A stretch of DNA of 49,973 bases from positions 1 to 49,973 of the forward strand of contig NZ_BIMK01000045.1 in assembly GCF_004001045.1 (NCBI RefSeq), given 5' to 3'. Shown piece after piece: positions 33,147 to 41,968 of this stretch. Below the pieces are notes generated by a model. That model saw only the letters and a list, made by a program, of their open reading frames with translations. It did no database searches and was not told where the DNA came from. Origin of the DNA: Paenibacillus chibensis. Its GTDB lineage: Bacteria; Bacillota; Bacilli; Paenibacillales; Paenibacillaceae. Every line of letters begins with the position of its first letter. Within the stretch, counting starts at the first letter, position 1. The translations under genes were made by a program, and so were the position numbers.

Positions 33147-34016
33147 ATGAGTTCATCTAAATGGTTTGCACCTATGAAAATGGTTCTTCCGATTATACTC
33201 GGAGCCGCAATTTATGCATTCGGACTGCTGTATTTTATTATTCCCAACCAATTAATGGAAGGCGGCGTTACGGGTGTCACCGTCCTTCTGAACTACGCCT
33301 TTTCCATACCGCCCGCATTATCGACGCTCGTGCTGAACATCCCGCTATTCCTGCTCGGCTGGAAAATTCTCGGCGGAAAGCAAATGGTGTATACGGGAGT
33401 GGGTATCGGATCGCTGACCTTTTTCCTGTGGTTGTTCGAAAAATGGATCAACGCAGGCTGGATCAGCCCTTTTCAGACTGAGCGCGATTACATTCTGGCC
33501 GCTCTTTACGCGGGCGTGACGCTTGGTGCCGGACTTGGAGTCGTATTCCGTTTTGGCGGCACGACAGGCGGATCGGACATCATTGCCCGGATTTGCAACC
33601 GGAAATTCGGCTGGAGCATGGGACAAGTCATCTTGGGTATTGATATTATCATCATTGGCGCATCGTTGTTTTTTATCCCTCGGGAACGGATCCTTTATAC
33701 CTTTGTGGCCGTCTTCATCTCCTCCAAAGTGATTGATTTCATCCAGGAGGGGGCTTATGCCGCCAAAGCCTTCACCATCATCAGCGATCATGCGCCAGAA
33801 ATTGCCGACCTGATCACGGTCGAGATGGAGCGCGGCGTTACGCTCATTCCGGCCATCGGTGCCTACTCGAAGCAGGCCAAGCATATGGCTTATTGCGTCG
33901 TCGCCAGGCATGAAATCCGCCGGTTGAATGAGATCGTCAAATCCATAGATCCGCGCGCATTTGTCATCATCAATGACGTGCATGACGTGCTTGGCGAAGG
34001 CTTCAAGGAATCCTAG
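33147..34016 (+). CDS. YitT family (DUF2179) membrane protein, YpjC-like
   Basis: 289-aa membrane protein with five or more hydrophobic helices in the first 195 residues and a C-terminal soluble DUF2179 domain (EIADLITVEMERGVTLIPAIGAYS, RHEIRRLNEIVKSIDPRAFV). This is the YitT/YpjC architecture. Transport role not established. GAGGGG lies 4 bases before the ATG. It is the only intact core gene on the plus strand in this window, divergent from the mazG-like gene. It ends in a strong bidirectional terminator. Confidence 0.85.
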   Translation: MSSSKWFAPMKMVLPIILGAAIYAFGLLYFIIPNQLMEGGVTGVTVLLNYAFSIPPALSTLVLNIPLFLLGWKILGGKQMVYTGVGIGSLTFFLWLFEKWINAGWISPFQTERDYILAALYAGVTLGAGLGVVFRFGGTTGGSDIIARICNRKFGWSMGQVILGIDIIIIGASLFFIPRERILYTFVAVFISSKVIDFIQEGAYAAKAFTIISDHAPEIADLITVEMERGVTLIPAIGAYSKQAKHMAYCVVARHEIRRLNEIVKSIDPRAFVIINDVHDVLGEGFKES

Positions 34017-34031
34017 CTCTTTCCCGCGCGA

Positions 34032-34080
34032 AAAAAAGCTCCGCTGAAACCTTTTAGGTTCAGGGAGCTTTTGTTTTTTT
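34032..34080. terminator. Bidirectional terminator between YitT gene and ypjB
   Basis: AAAAGCTCC pairs with GGAGCTTTT, and CTGAAACC with GGTTCAG, flanked by A and T runs on both sides, so it serves the plus-strand YitT gene and the minus-strand ypjB. Confidence 0.9.
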
Positions 34081-34100
34081 CGGAATTGGTATTATACGAG

Positions 34101-34970
34101 CTACCACTTGGGAGTCATCTTTTTAATGCTGGTCTTTTCACCGCGATATTTGCGGTACGCCGTATAGACAAGCGCCGCGATAATGAAAGCTCCAGCCCAT
34201 ATCAGCCACGGCCATGTTCCATTGACCTGATCGAGTGGCGCCAGAGCGGGATAGTCCTTCTTTTTGCCGAACAGGCCATTGAACATTTCCTCGCCCTGCT
34301 CGATCATTTTCTGAATTTGGCCGGGTTGAGGCGACACCGCGTTCACCAATCCGCCCGCATAGGACAGCCAGGAATCCGCCATCGTCACGTCCTCGGGTTT
34401 GCGCTGGATCACCACCGCCGGCCGGATGATTTCATAGTGGGTTTGCAGACGTTCATACGCCTGCTTGACGGCGAGCGGATCCCCTTTTTCGGACTCCGTC
34501 TTCATCTGGCTGAGCTCTTCTCGGATCAGTTTGTAATACTGCAGCCACAGCGGCTGCTTCGTGTTGGATAAGCCGTCTGCAGCCATTCGGAGCTTGGCCG
34601 ACGCCGTTAACCACTGATCCGAATCCAGCTGTACTCTGGCGACGGCTTCCTTCATCTCAATGATGCTCTCCGAAAGCGCGTGAATACCTTCTACGGTTGT
34701 CAGCTTTTGCAGCTGTGAATTCTTGAAAATCATATCCACCTGCTGCAAATCCACCTGCACCCGGTTTATATCTCCTGCAAGCACATGCTGATACAGCTGC
34801 TCAACCGTCTGGTTCAGCGCCTCAGCCTGTTTATGCGCCTCTGCCGTCGAGCCTGCATCCGGTTTGACGCCAAGGCCGTAAGTCTTAACAGGTAACATGA
34901 TCAAGCTGATCGCCAACATCCACATCGTAAATATCTGACACCTTCTGATTGCCACCATACTCCGCCGCAT
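34101..34970 (-). CDS. ypjB: Sporulation protein YpjB
   Basis: 289-aa protein with an N-terminal signal/membrane segment (FTMWMLAISLIMLPVKTYG, about 14-32), a helical outside domain rich in alternating charged residues (EQLYQHVLAGDINRVQVDLQQVD), and a C-terminal membrane helix (WPWLIWAGAFIIAALVYTAYR) followed by basic residues. Its position between ypjA and ypjC-like matches B. subtilis ypjB, a sporulation-associated gene of unknown mechanism. GGGGGG 7 bases before the ATG. Confidence 0.85.
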   Translation of the reverse strand: MRRSMVAIRRCQIFTMWMLAISLIMLPVKTYGLGVKPDAGSTAEAHKQAEALNQTVEQLYQHVLAGDINRVQVDLQQVDMIFKNSQLQKLTTVEGIHALSESIIEMKEAVARVQLDSDQWLTASAKLRMAADGLSNTKQPLWLQYYKLIREELSQMKTESEKGDPLAVKQAYERLQTHYEIIRPAVVIQRKPEDVTMADSWLSYAGGLVNAVSPQPGQIQKMIEQGEEMFNGLFGKKKDYPALAPLDQVNGTWPWLIWAGAFIIAALVYTAYRKYRGEKTSIKKMTPKW

Positions 34971-35023
34971 GTTGCATCCCCCCTACCGTAAATGTATGGT
35001 CGAGGGAAGGGCTATAGAACAAG

Positions 35024-35656
35024 CTATATCGTTTTGCGCTTAGCGAGCCGGAGAACGATCCAAGACAATACAACGCTGAATAGCGTTAAGCCTAAGGTGA
35101 AATTTTGAACGGCAAACAAATGGTCCAACAATTCATTAGGCAGCCATGGATACACGCCGTATGTATAATCCACGATATCGTTCAGGAACGTCCATGCGGC
35201 CGCCGGGATAAGCATGATCGTCCCGAAACGGAAAAAACGCACAAACAAGAGGGCTTCGACCGCCATAGTCAAATGGGATGCCACCAGCATCCAATCCTGC
35301 CATACCAAGTGATCCCCTTGAGCTGCTCCGGCAAAAATGATACTCACGGCCCAAATGCCATATTTCACGGAAGTTACAACGGCAAGCGCTTCGATCAGCA
35401 GGCTGAATCCTTTTAGAGCAAGCGACTTGGGCGGATATAATAGAAACAAAACGGCCAAGGTGAAAAAAAGACTGGCTGTCGGGCTGTCCGGGACAAAAAT
35501 AACCTGCCAAATGGCATGGTTGGCAATCGTATATTCCATTTGCTCGCCATACCACATATATCCGTAGACGGTTCCGACCAGGTTGCACCAAAAGAGGAGC
35601 CATAATAAAAACCGGTTCGTCAAAAACGCGCGGCTCCAGAAAAAAGAAATGGACAC
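35024..35656 (-). CDS. ypjA: YpjA-like DUF1405 membrane protein
   Basis: 210-aa polytopic membrane protein with about six hydrophobic helices (FLLWLLFWCNLVGTVYGYMW, ASLFFTLAVLFLLYPPK, ALLFVRFFRFG, LTLFSVVLSWIVLRLAK). DUF1405/YpjA by position after qcrC and before ypjB. Function unknown. Confidence 0.85.
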   Translation of the reverse strand: MSISFFWSRAFLTNRFLLWLLFWCNLVGTVYGYMWYGEQMEYTIANHAIWQVIFVPDSPTASLFFTLAVLFLLYPPKSLALKGFSLLIEALAVVTSVKYGIWAVSIIFAGAAQGDHLVWQDWMLVASHLTMAVEALLFVRFFRFGTIMLIPAAAWTFLNDIVDYTYGVYPWLPNELLDHLFAVQNFTLGLTLFSVVLSWIVLRLAKRKTI

Positions 35657-35731
35657 GCTTGTCCCTCCTCATAAGAGCTGACCTGAGCCGACCTGCGGCT
35701 TCAGATTGTTAAAAAACCATCCCAAATTTCC

Positions 35732-35766
35732 AAAAAAACCTGATCGCTTTCACGATCAGGTTTTGG
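35732..35766 (-). terminator. Terminator after qcrC
   Basis: On the minus strand AACCTGATCG pairs with CGATCAGG around TGAAAG, followed by seven T (35732-35738). Lies just after the qcrC stop at 35780. Confidence 0.9.
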
Positions 35767-35779
35767 TAAGTATATCGGC

Positions 35780-36658
35780 TTATTTTGCTTCAGCCTTTTG
35801 TTTTGAAAGCCAATCTGCCAAATTATCAATGTCTTTGTCGGTCAAACCAGCCGCAATCGCACTATCGTACATAGCAGGCATTTTACCGTTATAGCCTTCT
35901 TTGATAATTTTCAGAATGTCGTCCTTGCTATGTTTGTCACCGACTCCGCGAAGCGATGGTCCGCTCGCGCCTTTCAGATCCGCCGCGTGGCAGGAAATAC
36001 ATCCTGCTTTTTTGATGGATTCCATAGCCGGGTTTTCCTTATCCACAATCGCGACTTCTTTTTGCTGATTGCCGCTCGTTGTCGGAAGACCTTTGGCCTT
36101 ATTCTCGGCAGCCTTTTCTTCGCGTTGAATGTTCTCTGGGACTTGGCCGGATTCAGCCATTTCCACTTTATAATGATGCCATGCACTATTCGTCAAGTAC
36201 ACGACAGCAATCAAAGAAAGAATCATAAGCGACGAAGCGATCGGTCTGCGATAGAAACGGCGTTCTTTGCCTGTATCCAGGAAAGGAGCAAGAAGCAGGG
36301 AGCCGAATGCCACACCGCTGACGCCAATCGTACCGAGTACGATATAGTCGCCGGAAGCGTACGGCAGCTTCAGGTATTGGTACAGGAACAAGAAGTACCA
36401 GTCCGGCATCGGAATGATGGACGCGCTCGGATTCGCCGGGAACCACAGCGGAGCTGGCTCCGCAATCGTCAGCACCAGGAAGCCTACGAGCACGACAACC
36501 CCTACCATCCATTCTTTCAAAAGAAAGTTCGGGATGAACGCTTCGGACTTACCAGGAAACGCAGTGTAATCCGGTGGAGTAATGAATCCGTTCCCTCTTT
36601 TGACGCGGGAATCGCCTACATATACAACTTTTTCTTTTGAGTCTTTTCCATGTGCCAT
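35780..36658 (-). CDS. qcrC: Menaquinol:cytochrome c reductase cytochrome b/c subunit QcrC
   Basis: 292-aa fusion subunit: three N-terminal membrane helices of the subunit-IV type (WMVGVVVLVGFLVLTIA, WYFLFLYQYLKL, IASSLMILSLIAVVYLT) and a C-terminal cytochrome c domain with heme motif CISCH (C220, C223, H224) and downstream Met ligand region (GKMPAM). Faces the outside. Part of qcrABC; GGGAGG before the ATG. Confidence 0.94.
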   Translation of the reverse strand: MAHGKDSKEKVVYVGDSRVKRGNGFITPPDYTAFPGKSEAFIPNFLLKEWMVGVVVLVGFLVLTIAEPAPLWFPANPSASIIPMPDWYFLFLYQYLKLPYASGDYIVLGTIGVSGVAFGSLLLAPFLDTGKERRFYRRPIASSLMILSLIAVVYLTNSAWHHYKVEMAESGQVPENIQREEKAAENKAKGLPTTSGNQQKEVAIVDKENPAMESIKKAGCISCHAADLKGASGPSLRGVGDKHSKDDILKIIKEGYNGKMPAMYDSAIAAGLTDKDIDNLADWLSKQKAEAK

Positions 36659-36676
36659 TGATATTCCTCCCTTCTA

Positions 36677-37348
36677 TTATAGTGGTCCGGAAATGCCCTG
36701 TCTGCGGATCATGATAAAGTGTCCCACGATCAGAACGAGCAATACGGCTGGGAGGAAGAATACATGCAGTGCGAAGAAGCGAGTGAGCGTCTCAGCACCT
36801 ACAATGGTTCCGCCCTGCAGGAATTCCTTGATAATTGGCCCGAGCCACGGAACGGAATTCGCAATTTCCAGGGTAACCTTTGTAGCAAAGTATGCTTTGT
36901 TATCCCAAGGAAGCAGGTAACCCGTAAGACCCAGCCCCAGCATAACAAAGAAAAGAAGCATACCAACGACCCAGTTCATCTCACGAGGAGCTTTGTAAGA
37001 TCCTGTGAAGAACACGCGCATGGTGTGCAGGAACATCATGACGATTACAAGGCTCGCGCCCCAGTGGTGCATACCGCGCACGATTTGACCGAAGGCCACT
37101 TGCGTTTGCAGGTATTCGACACTGTTGTAAGCGTTAATGATATCCGGTACATAGTACATTGTCAGGAACATCCCTGACAGGATTTGAATGACCGTGATAA
37201 AAAACGTCAATCCGCCAAAGCAGTATACGAATGCAGAGAAATGATGCGCCGGGTTAACATGCTCAGGCACCTCATGGTCAGCAACGTCTCTCCAAATCGG
37301 CGTGACATCAAGACGTTCATCAATCCAGTTGTAGACATTCTTAAACAT
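36677..37348 (-). CDS. qcrB: Menaquinol:cytochrome c reductase cytochrome b6 subunit QcrB
   Basis: 223-aa cytochrome b6-type protein with four membrane helices. Heme-ligand His occur in FSAFVYCFGG region, GMHHWGASLVIVMMFLHTMRVF and FALHVFFLPAVLLVLIVGHF. Length matches b6-type subunits, with subunit IV fused to QcrC. AGGAGG precedes the start; 18 bases to qcrC. Confidence 0.94.
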   Translation of the reverse strand: MFKNVYNWIDERLDVTPIWRDVADHEVPEHVNPAHHFSAFVYCFGGLTFFITVIQILSGMFLTMYYVPDIINAYNSVEYLQTQVAFGQIVRGMHHWGASLVIVMMFLHTMRVFFTGSYKAPREMNWVVGMLLFFVMLGLGLTGYLLPWDNKAYFATKVTLEIANSVPWLGPIIKEFLQGGTIVGAETLTRFFALHVFFLPAVLLVLIVGHFIMIRRQGISGPL

Positions 37349-37363
37349 CCGAATTTACGCCTC

Positions 37364-37906
37364 CTATTTCACTTCAGTGTTTGGCTCTAGTTGTCCCAAA
37401 TATACCCAACCGTCTTTGCGTTGCATTTTGTACGTGTCGAGTGGTTTAGGGGCTACAGCCAAGTTCTTGCCGAGTTTGTTGTAACGTGCGCCATGACATG
37501 GGCAGTGGTACTCGTCCGGGAAATTTTTATCGTTGTTCCAGCCTACTGTACAGCCCAAATGCTTACAGATCGGAGACAGCGCATAAATTTTCCCGCTCTC
37601 ATCCTTACGGATCCAAGCTGTTAGCGTCGCCTTGCTCGCATACCATCCATCCTGCTGTGCTAGTTCAAAAGTGAATTCCTGAGGCTCGTCCGTAATCTTG
37701 CTCTCTTCCACGACCTTAATGAATTCGCCTTCACCTTTTTTATGCAGAATCGGATCAACTGCAAAACGCACCATTGGCAGGACAGGGCCCATCGCCATAA
37801 ATGCGGTTGCACCACCTAAAGTATAAGCCAGAAATTGTCGACGGGACATTTCTTTACGCCCGGGTGGTTTTTCAGATGGTTCATGGTGGTCATTTTGGTT
37901 GCTCAT
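37364..37906 (-). CDS. qcrA: Rieske iron-sulfur subunit QcrA
   Basis: 180-aa Rieske protein. N-terminal MSRRQFLAYTLGG with RR signal-like segment and membrane helix, then the 2Fe-2S box CKHLGC (C114, H116, C119) and CPCHG (C135, C137, H138). I use the ATG at 37906, with AAGGGGG 11 bases upstream; an 8-codon-longer TTG start has no better site. First gene of qcrABC; ATP-coupled respiration. Confidence 0.93.
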   Translation of the reverse strand: MSNQNDHHEPSEKPPGRKEMSRRQFLAYTLGGATAFMAMGPVLPMVRFAVDPILHKKGEGEFIKVVEESKITDEPQEFTFELAQQDGWYASKATLTAWIRKDESGKIYALSPICKHLGCTVGWNNDKNFPDEYHCPCHGARYNKLGKNLAVAPKPLDTYKMQRKDGWVYLGQLEPNTEVK

Positions 37907-37957
37907 AATGTCTTCAACCCCCTTTGTCAACCAATTCTTTAAGTGCTTTCAATGATT

Positions 37958-37987
37958 ATTATCACACGACTTACTAGGACATTCTAA
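37958..37987 (-). promoter_or_regulatory. Candidate promoter of qcrABC
   Basis: On the minus strand an extended -10 (TGTGATAAT, 37958-37966) with a poor -35 (TTAGAA) 18 bases upstream, about 52 bases before the qcrA ATG. Confidence 0.35.
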
Positions 37988-38083
37988 TAATATATTAGCC
38001 TTATAAGACCGTCAAGAATATCCAGATCTTTTTGTACTATAGATGAAGAATTACCCAAATAAATTGTTGAATTTCTGTCACAA

Positions 38084-38515
38084 TTACGTCAGGTATGCCG
38101 GATTCCATAAATTTTGGATCTGCGCCTGAACGCGGCTTGCGAGTTCTCTTCCCTCCAGTTCATTCATGTCCTGCCGGGACAGGATCAGATCGACTGCGGG
38201 AAGCTCCTCCCTGCGGAGTATGCAATCCGCCGACATGACGACCACATGCTTGAATCCCGTCTCCTTCACATGCTTGCATATTTCGTTCAAAAGTGACAAA
38301 TCTTGCTGCAATCCATACTGGAATGCAGGATATGTAATCATTCTGCCCTTAAACGGAACTTCGGCCAGATCCATGAAATCCCGCAGACGCTCGAGAGCCG
38401 CCGTTGCCTGCATCGGGTTTTCCTTGCCGGTCAGACCGGTGTAGGGGATGAGACAGGTGTCTAAATAGGGTTGAAGCTCCGGCCAGGAAGCCTCCTCCAC
38501 TTCGCTGAACTTCAT
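38084..38515 (-). CDS. ypiF: YpiF-like DUF2487 protein
   Basis: 143-aa protein. Seen: PYLDTCLIPYTGL near the N terminus, ERLRDFMDLAEVPFKGR, TYPAFQYG, and FKHVVVMSADCILR. This matches B. subtilis YpiF, which also sits directly upstream of qcrABC. Function unknown. I place the start at the ATG at 38515 (AAGGAAGG 9 bases upstream), not 10 codons earlier. Confidence 0.8.
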   Translation of the reverse strand: MKFSEVEEASWPELQPYLDTCLIPYTGLTGKENPMQATAALERLRDFMDLAEVPFKGRMITYPAFQYGLQQDLSLLNEICKHVKETGFKHVVVMSADCILRREELPAVDLILSRQDMNELEGRELASRVQAQIQNLWNPAYLT

Positions 38516-38574
38516 TCGTTTCATCCTTCCTTCATTTTTCTCCATTATATTTCATATTATGCCAAGACTGAAGT

Positions 38575-38657
38575 AAAAAAAGAAATGCAGTCCCCTCCTC
38601 CTTTCCAAGCCTCTACGGCCATCAAAGCATAGGGTAACGAACTGCATTTCTTTTTTT
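38575..38657. repeat. 17-bp perfect inverted repeat upstream of ypiF
   Basis: 38575-38591 (seven A then GAAATGCAGT) is exactly inverted at 38641-38657. The flanking A and T runs make it terminator-like on both strands, with a 49-base loop. A third copy, ACTGCATTTCTT, is at 38726-38737, just after the IDEAL gene. Confidence 0.75.
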
Positions 38658-38751
38658 GTACAATTCCAAAAGAATATGCAGAAGGCTTCATTCATTTATA
38701 AAGCAAATGAAACGAAATGAACCTTACTGCATTTCTTAAAAGGCCCGATGT

Positions 38752-38931
38752 TCAGTTCAGCAACCTCAGTTCATCCGTAAGATTGCGGAAAGCCGATTCG
38801 TCTCCGGAGGCAAGCGCCCGATCTATTTCTCGGTAAAGCTCCTCGCTCCGGTGTTTGCGCAACGCTTCGTCCCATACCATTTCAGCAGCCAGCCCCAACA
38901 TGACTTCATACGTAGCTTTCATTTTATCCAT
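38752..38931 (-). CDS. IDEAL-domain small protein
   Basis: 59-aa protein. The tail RSEELYREIDRALASGDESAFRNLTDELRLL is the IDEAL domain, usually the C-terminal half of YpiB in B. subtilis; here the YpiB N-terminal part is absent, so it is a stand-alone IDEAL protein. I use the ATG at 38931 (GGAGG 8 bases upstream); the TTG 5 codons earlier coincides with the ribosome-binding site. Function unknown; likely protein-protein interaction. Confidence 0.75.
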   Translation of the reverse strand: MDKMKATYEVMLGLAAEMVWDEALRKHRSEELYREIDRALASGDESAFRNLTDELRLLN

Positions 38932-38954
38932 AGGATGCACCTCCAAGCTTTTGT

Positions 38955-39461
38955 TTAGAACATCCTGTACTCCTTCCCCTTCTCCACGTAATTTTGAGTC
39001 GTGCGATACATTCTTTGCAAATCTGCTTCGGTTAATTCACGGACCACTCTAGCGGGAGAACCCAGGGAAAGCGTATAGGGTGGAATTTTTTTATTTTCGG
39101 TAACGATTGAACCTGCTCCTATTAAAGCATATTCTCCAATTTCGGCGCCGTTCAATACAATGGCCCCCATGCCGATTAATGTACCCTTACCTATCGTACA
39201 TCCGTGAATGATGGCCGAGTGCCCAACGGACACGTCATCCGCCAGGATCAAGGGCTCATCCGTATTCACGTGCCCGACGGTACCGTCTTGGATATTGCAG
39301 CGTTCCCCGATGATAATCGGCGCCATATCCCCTCGCAGCACACTGTTGAACCATACACTGGAGTCCATACCGATCGAAACGTCACCAATAATCTTCGCTC
39401 CCTCTCCGACATAAACGGAAGGGTGAATCTTAGGCATATGTTGACCATAACGCAATAACAA
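38955..39461 (-). CDS. Gamma carbonic anhydrase-like hexapeptide protein
   Basis: 168-aa left-handed beta-helix protein of the gamma-carbonic anhydrase/PaaY family. Seen: repeated hexapeptide strands (VYVGEGAKIIGDVSIG, SVWFNSVLRGDMAPIIIG) and metal-ligand His around GHVNTDEP and VGHSAIIHG. Start is TTG at 39461 (GGAG 9 bases upstream). Could be carbonic anhydrase-like or acyl-transferase; not decided. Confidence 0.85.
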   Translation of the reverse strand: MLLRYGQHMPKIHPSVYVGEGAKIIGDVSIGMDSSVWFNSVLRGDMAPIIIGERCNIQDGTVGHVNTDEPLILADDVSVGHSAIIHGCTIGKGTLIGMGAIVLNGAEIGEYALIGAGSIVTENKKIPPYTLSLGSPARVVRELTEADLQRMYRTTQNYVEKGKEYRMF

Positions 39462-39508
39462 TTTTCATCACTCCTCGCCTTGCTTTGGGAGTGATTTTAA
39501 AACTCCGC

Positions 39509-40642
39509 TTAAAGTTTGTCAATGGATGCATGAAGAGCGCCGCTGCCCAAAATGGAGCTTTTTCCGGCCACCTTTTGCCCCCAAGCGGTCATTTGAACAA
39601 CCTGTCCGTGTTCCAGGCTTTCCCCGATGCGGATCATTCCCAAATGAAGCATCATCCCGAGAATCCGCTCATTCAGAATCGACTCAGCCGTATCGTAGAA
39701 ATAGGGCTTGATGAGCCACCCTAATGCTTGATGCAGGGAAGTGACCGTAACCCATTCCTTGGCGCACTCGCTTGTCCAATACACCAATGAAGTCAGGTTA
39801 GGCACGGCTTGTTTATACAGTCTTAACCAGAAACGAAAAATTTGTACCATGCTCTCTTTCATGCCGCCGTCCAGCATTTCCCTTCCTTTGGGCGTCAAGC
39901 GCAGCTTCAATCCGTCTTCGGCAATATATTCGTGATAGTAGGCAAAATCGTAGAGTAAAGCCAACCGGCTCGGGTAAGCGCTGAACGTCCTGCCGTAGCC
40001 GAACCTCCAGCCACCCTTCAGCACCAACGGCTCACGGACATGAAACATCTCCATGATCTGCTGCTGCTGGCGCCGGTACATGACTACCTCCTGATTCAGG
40101 TCGATATCTTGATCCCGGATGTACCTCAGAAACAATCGCAAATCCTCTGCGCACAAATTTTGCTCTTCCCGATAAGCCTGAGGCTCGCTTGTCCGGTTGA
40201 TCTGCTTGCGGATCATCATGCCCAGCTCAAGCCTGAATCTTTCCTTTAGATCGTTCGGCATCTGGAACAAATATTTAGTGCTTTGTGTCATACCGTTAAA
40301 TAGCCAGCCGCTCCTTTTGTAGCGTGCAATGGCTTCCCTCGGACTTTCGGTTTTCTTCGCAGGCTCCTGCTCACCGCCAAAAGCCGTCTGACCGATCAAT
40401 GCCTGCAGTTCTTCCAAGCTGTAAGCGCTGCGGTTGTCAAACAATAGGGTATTGAGAAAACGCAAGTCTTGGGCGGAACAGCTGCTAACCTGTTGCTCAA
40501 TGAATTCCCTGCGGTTAAGCATCACCAGGATGCTTTGGATCAGTTCATGCTTAGAATTTCGCTTGCATTCGCAGTCGTAATGCTCCGCAATGGTAGTCAG
40601 CTGGCCGATATCCGCGTATGTCAGCATATCCGCTAAATTCAT
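39509..40642 (-). CDS. Unknown 377-aa protein with winged-helix-like regions
   Basis: 377-aa cytoplasmic protein, not recognised. Seen: a helical N terminus (LTTIAEHYDCECKRNSKHELIQSIL), a LLFDNRSAYSLEELQALIG segment, ARYKRSGWLFNG which resembles a winged-helix end, and a C-terminal PTKGREMLDGG-type helix. N-terminal start at ATG 40642 (GAGG 9 bases upstream). In B. subtilis the ypiA-ypiB pair holds this position; this is not homologous to YpiA by eye. Confidence 0.55.
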   Translation of the reverse strand: MNLADMLTYADIGQLTTIAEHYDCECKRNSKHELIQSILVMLNRREFIEQQVSSCSAQDLRFLNTLLFDNRSAYSLEELQALIGQTAFGGEQEPAKKTESPREAIARYKRSGWLFNGMTQSTKYLFQMPNDLKERFRLELGMMIRKQINRTSEPQAYREEQNLCAEDLRLFLRYIRDQDIDLNQEVVMYRRQQQQIMEMFHVREPLVLKGGWRFGYGRTFSAYPSRLALLYDFAYYHEYIAEDGLKLRLTPKGREMLDGGMKESMVQIFRFWLRLYKQAVPNLTSLVYWTSECAKEWVTVTSLHQALGWLIKPYFYDTAESILNERILGMMLHLGMIRIGESLEHGQVVQMTAWGQKVAGKSSILGSGALHASIDKL

Positions 40643-40705
40643 CTCTGATCGCCTCGCCGTTTTAATACCATTATGGGAATTATTACAATTTTTATTCGGC
40701 GAAGG

Positions 40706-40737
40706 CAAAAAAAATAACCCGAATGCTTTCGGGTTAT
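40706..40737 (-). terminator. Terminator of the histidine phosphatase gene
   Basis: On the minus strand ATAACCCGAA pairs with TTCGGGTTAT around AGCA, followed by seven T. It overlaps the last codon and stop. Confidence 0.9.
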
Positions 40738-41321
40738 GCCTTGTTTTCCAAGAGATGACGTGTGCAATTGTAGAGAAGGGGCACCCATTCCAGGTCCTTT
40801 TTCTCAAGGATCGTTAAGGACAAATTCCCGATCCTCTCCGTATATCGATCCTTATATAAAGAACGGTATAGTTGAGCCAGAAATCCGCCGTGCGAAATCA
40901 CGAGCATGTTTTTGTCCGGATACAGGTTCCACATTTCTTCCATAAAAGCGAGCCCCCGGGCTTGAATCTCCGGGTCCTTTTCCTGCCCAAGCTCCTGCAG
41001 ATGCCAATCCCGGCCCCATTTGCTCTCCCTTTCGGCTAGAGTCAAGCCTTCAACCTTCCCGAAGGAGCGTTCATTCAATCTGGGATCCGGTTCCAGCATA
41101 GGGATGTTCAGCTTGGAGGCGATAATCCGTCCGGTCTCCTCGGCGCGGGACAGCTTGCTGCTGATCAAAAAGTCCCAGGTGTATTCCTCGTGAAGCAGAC
41201 GCTCACCCAACAGCTCGGCCTGCTGTCTGCCCTCATCATTCAGCGGAATATCGCTCTGTCCTTGAATTTTGCCCAGCCGGTTCCAGTCCGTCAATCCATG
41301 CCGGATTAGGCCAATCATCAT
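40734..41321 (-). CDS. Histidine phosphatase family protein
   Basis: 195-aa phosphoglycerate-mutase-like phosphatase. Seen: catalytic RHG (LIRHGLTDWNRLG), SKLSRAEETGRII, E near ERSFGKVEG, and the second His in VISHGGFL. Likely acts on small phosphates, not true glycolytic mutase (cofactor-dependent). Start at ATG 41321 with AGGTGG 8 bases upstream. Confidence 0.85.
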   Translation of the reverse strand: MMIGLIRHGLTDWNRLGKIQGQSDIPLNDEGRQQAELLGERLLHEEYTWDFLISSKLSRAEETGRIIASKLNIPMLEPDPRLNERSFGKVEGLTLAERESKWGRDWHLQELGQEKDPEIQARGLAFMEEMWNLYPDKNMLVISHGGFLAQLYRSLYKDRYTERIGNLSLTILEKKDLEWVPLLYNCTRHLLENKA

Positions 41322-41365
41322 ATCTGAATCCACCTTTTCTGTCTGTAATCCGAGAAAAAATCAAT

Positions 41366-41968
41366 TTATTTACGCATCTGGCTTAATTTTCGCAGTGAAA
41401 ACAAAGCCATGGCCACGCCTAGCACCGACAACACCATCCAGTATTGCGGATGCGAAGGTCCCATACCCACGACAAAAGGTTCGATGATACCACTGTTGGT
41501 CGAGGGAATGTCGTAGCTTAACAGATCTGATGCCAAAGTCGCATGCCCCGCTATTCCCGTGGGTAAAATGCCGGTAGCAGCCTGTGCCGTTTCCTTGACC
41601 TGCGGTCTATCCATCAGCATAAAGTAGAGGAAGCTGCACAGAAACACCATAACAAAACCGGCGATCCATAGCGAAAGATGCTTTCTGACTGCCGCCGGCA
41701 CGTCGAACGGTTTGCTTTGGTCGGGTATCAGCCAAGGGGCTTCGCGGTAAATCCGATCCATGACATTCCGGTTGACCTCTTCGGCGCGTTCTTCGGAGGC
41801 TTCCTCCTGCATCTCCATAAAAAAACTTCGGCTCTCCATCCACATCTCATATTCTGCCGCGCAGTCGCTGCATGTGGCGATATGTAACTCCAGCCTCCGC
41901 CGTCTTGGATCATGCTCATCCATATCCGATAACAGTCCGAATATTTCTTGAGCCTCATCGCAAGTCAT
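41366..41968 (-). CDS. Zinc-finger anti-sigma factor
   Basis: 200-aa membrane anti-sigma factor. N-terminal ZAS-type zinc motif (HIATCSDC: H-x3-C-x2-C), charged linker, one membrane helix (LWIAGFVMVFLCSFLYFML) and a second hydrophobic C-terminal segment (WMVLSVLGVAMALFSLRK). It overlaps the ECF sigma stop by 4 bases (ATGA), so it is the cognate regulator. Confidence 0.85.
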   Translation of the reverse strand: MTCDEAQEIFGLLSDMDEHDPRRRRLELHIATCSDCAAEYEMWMESRSFFMEMQEEASEERAEEVNRNVMDRIYREAPWLIPDQSKPFDVPAAVRKHLSLWIAGFVMVFLCSFLYFMLMDRPQVKETAQAATGILPTGIAGHATLASDLLSYDIPSTNSGIIEPFVVGMGPSHPQYWMVLSVLGVAMALFSLRKLSQMRK

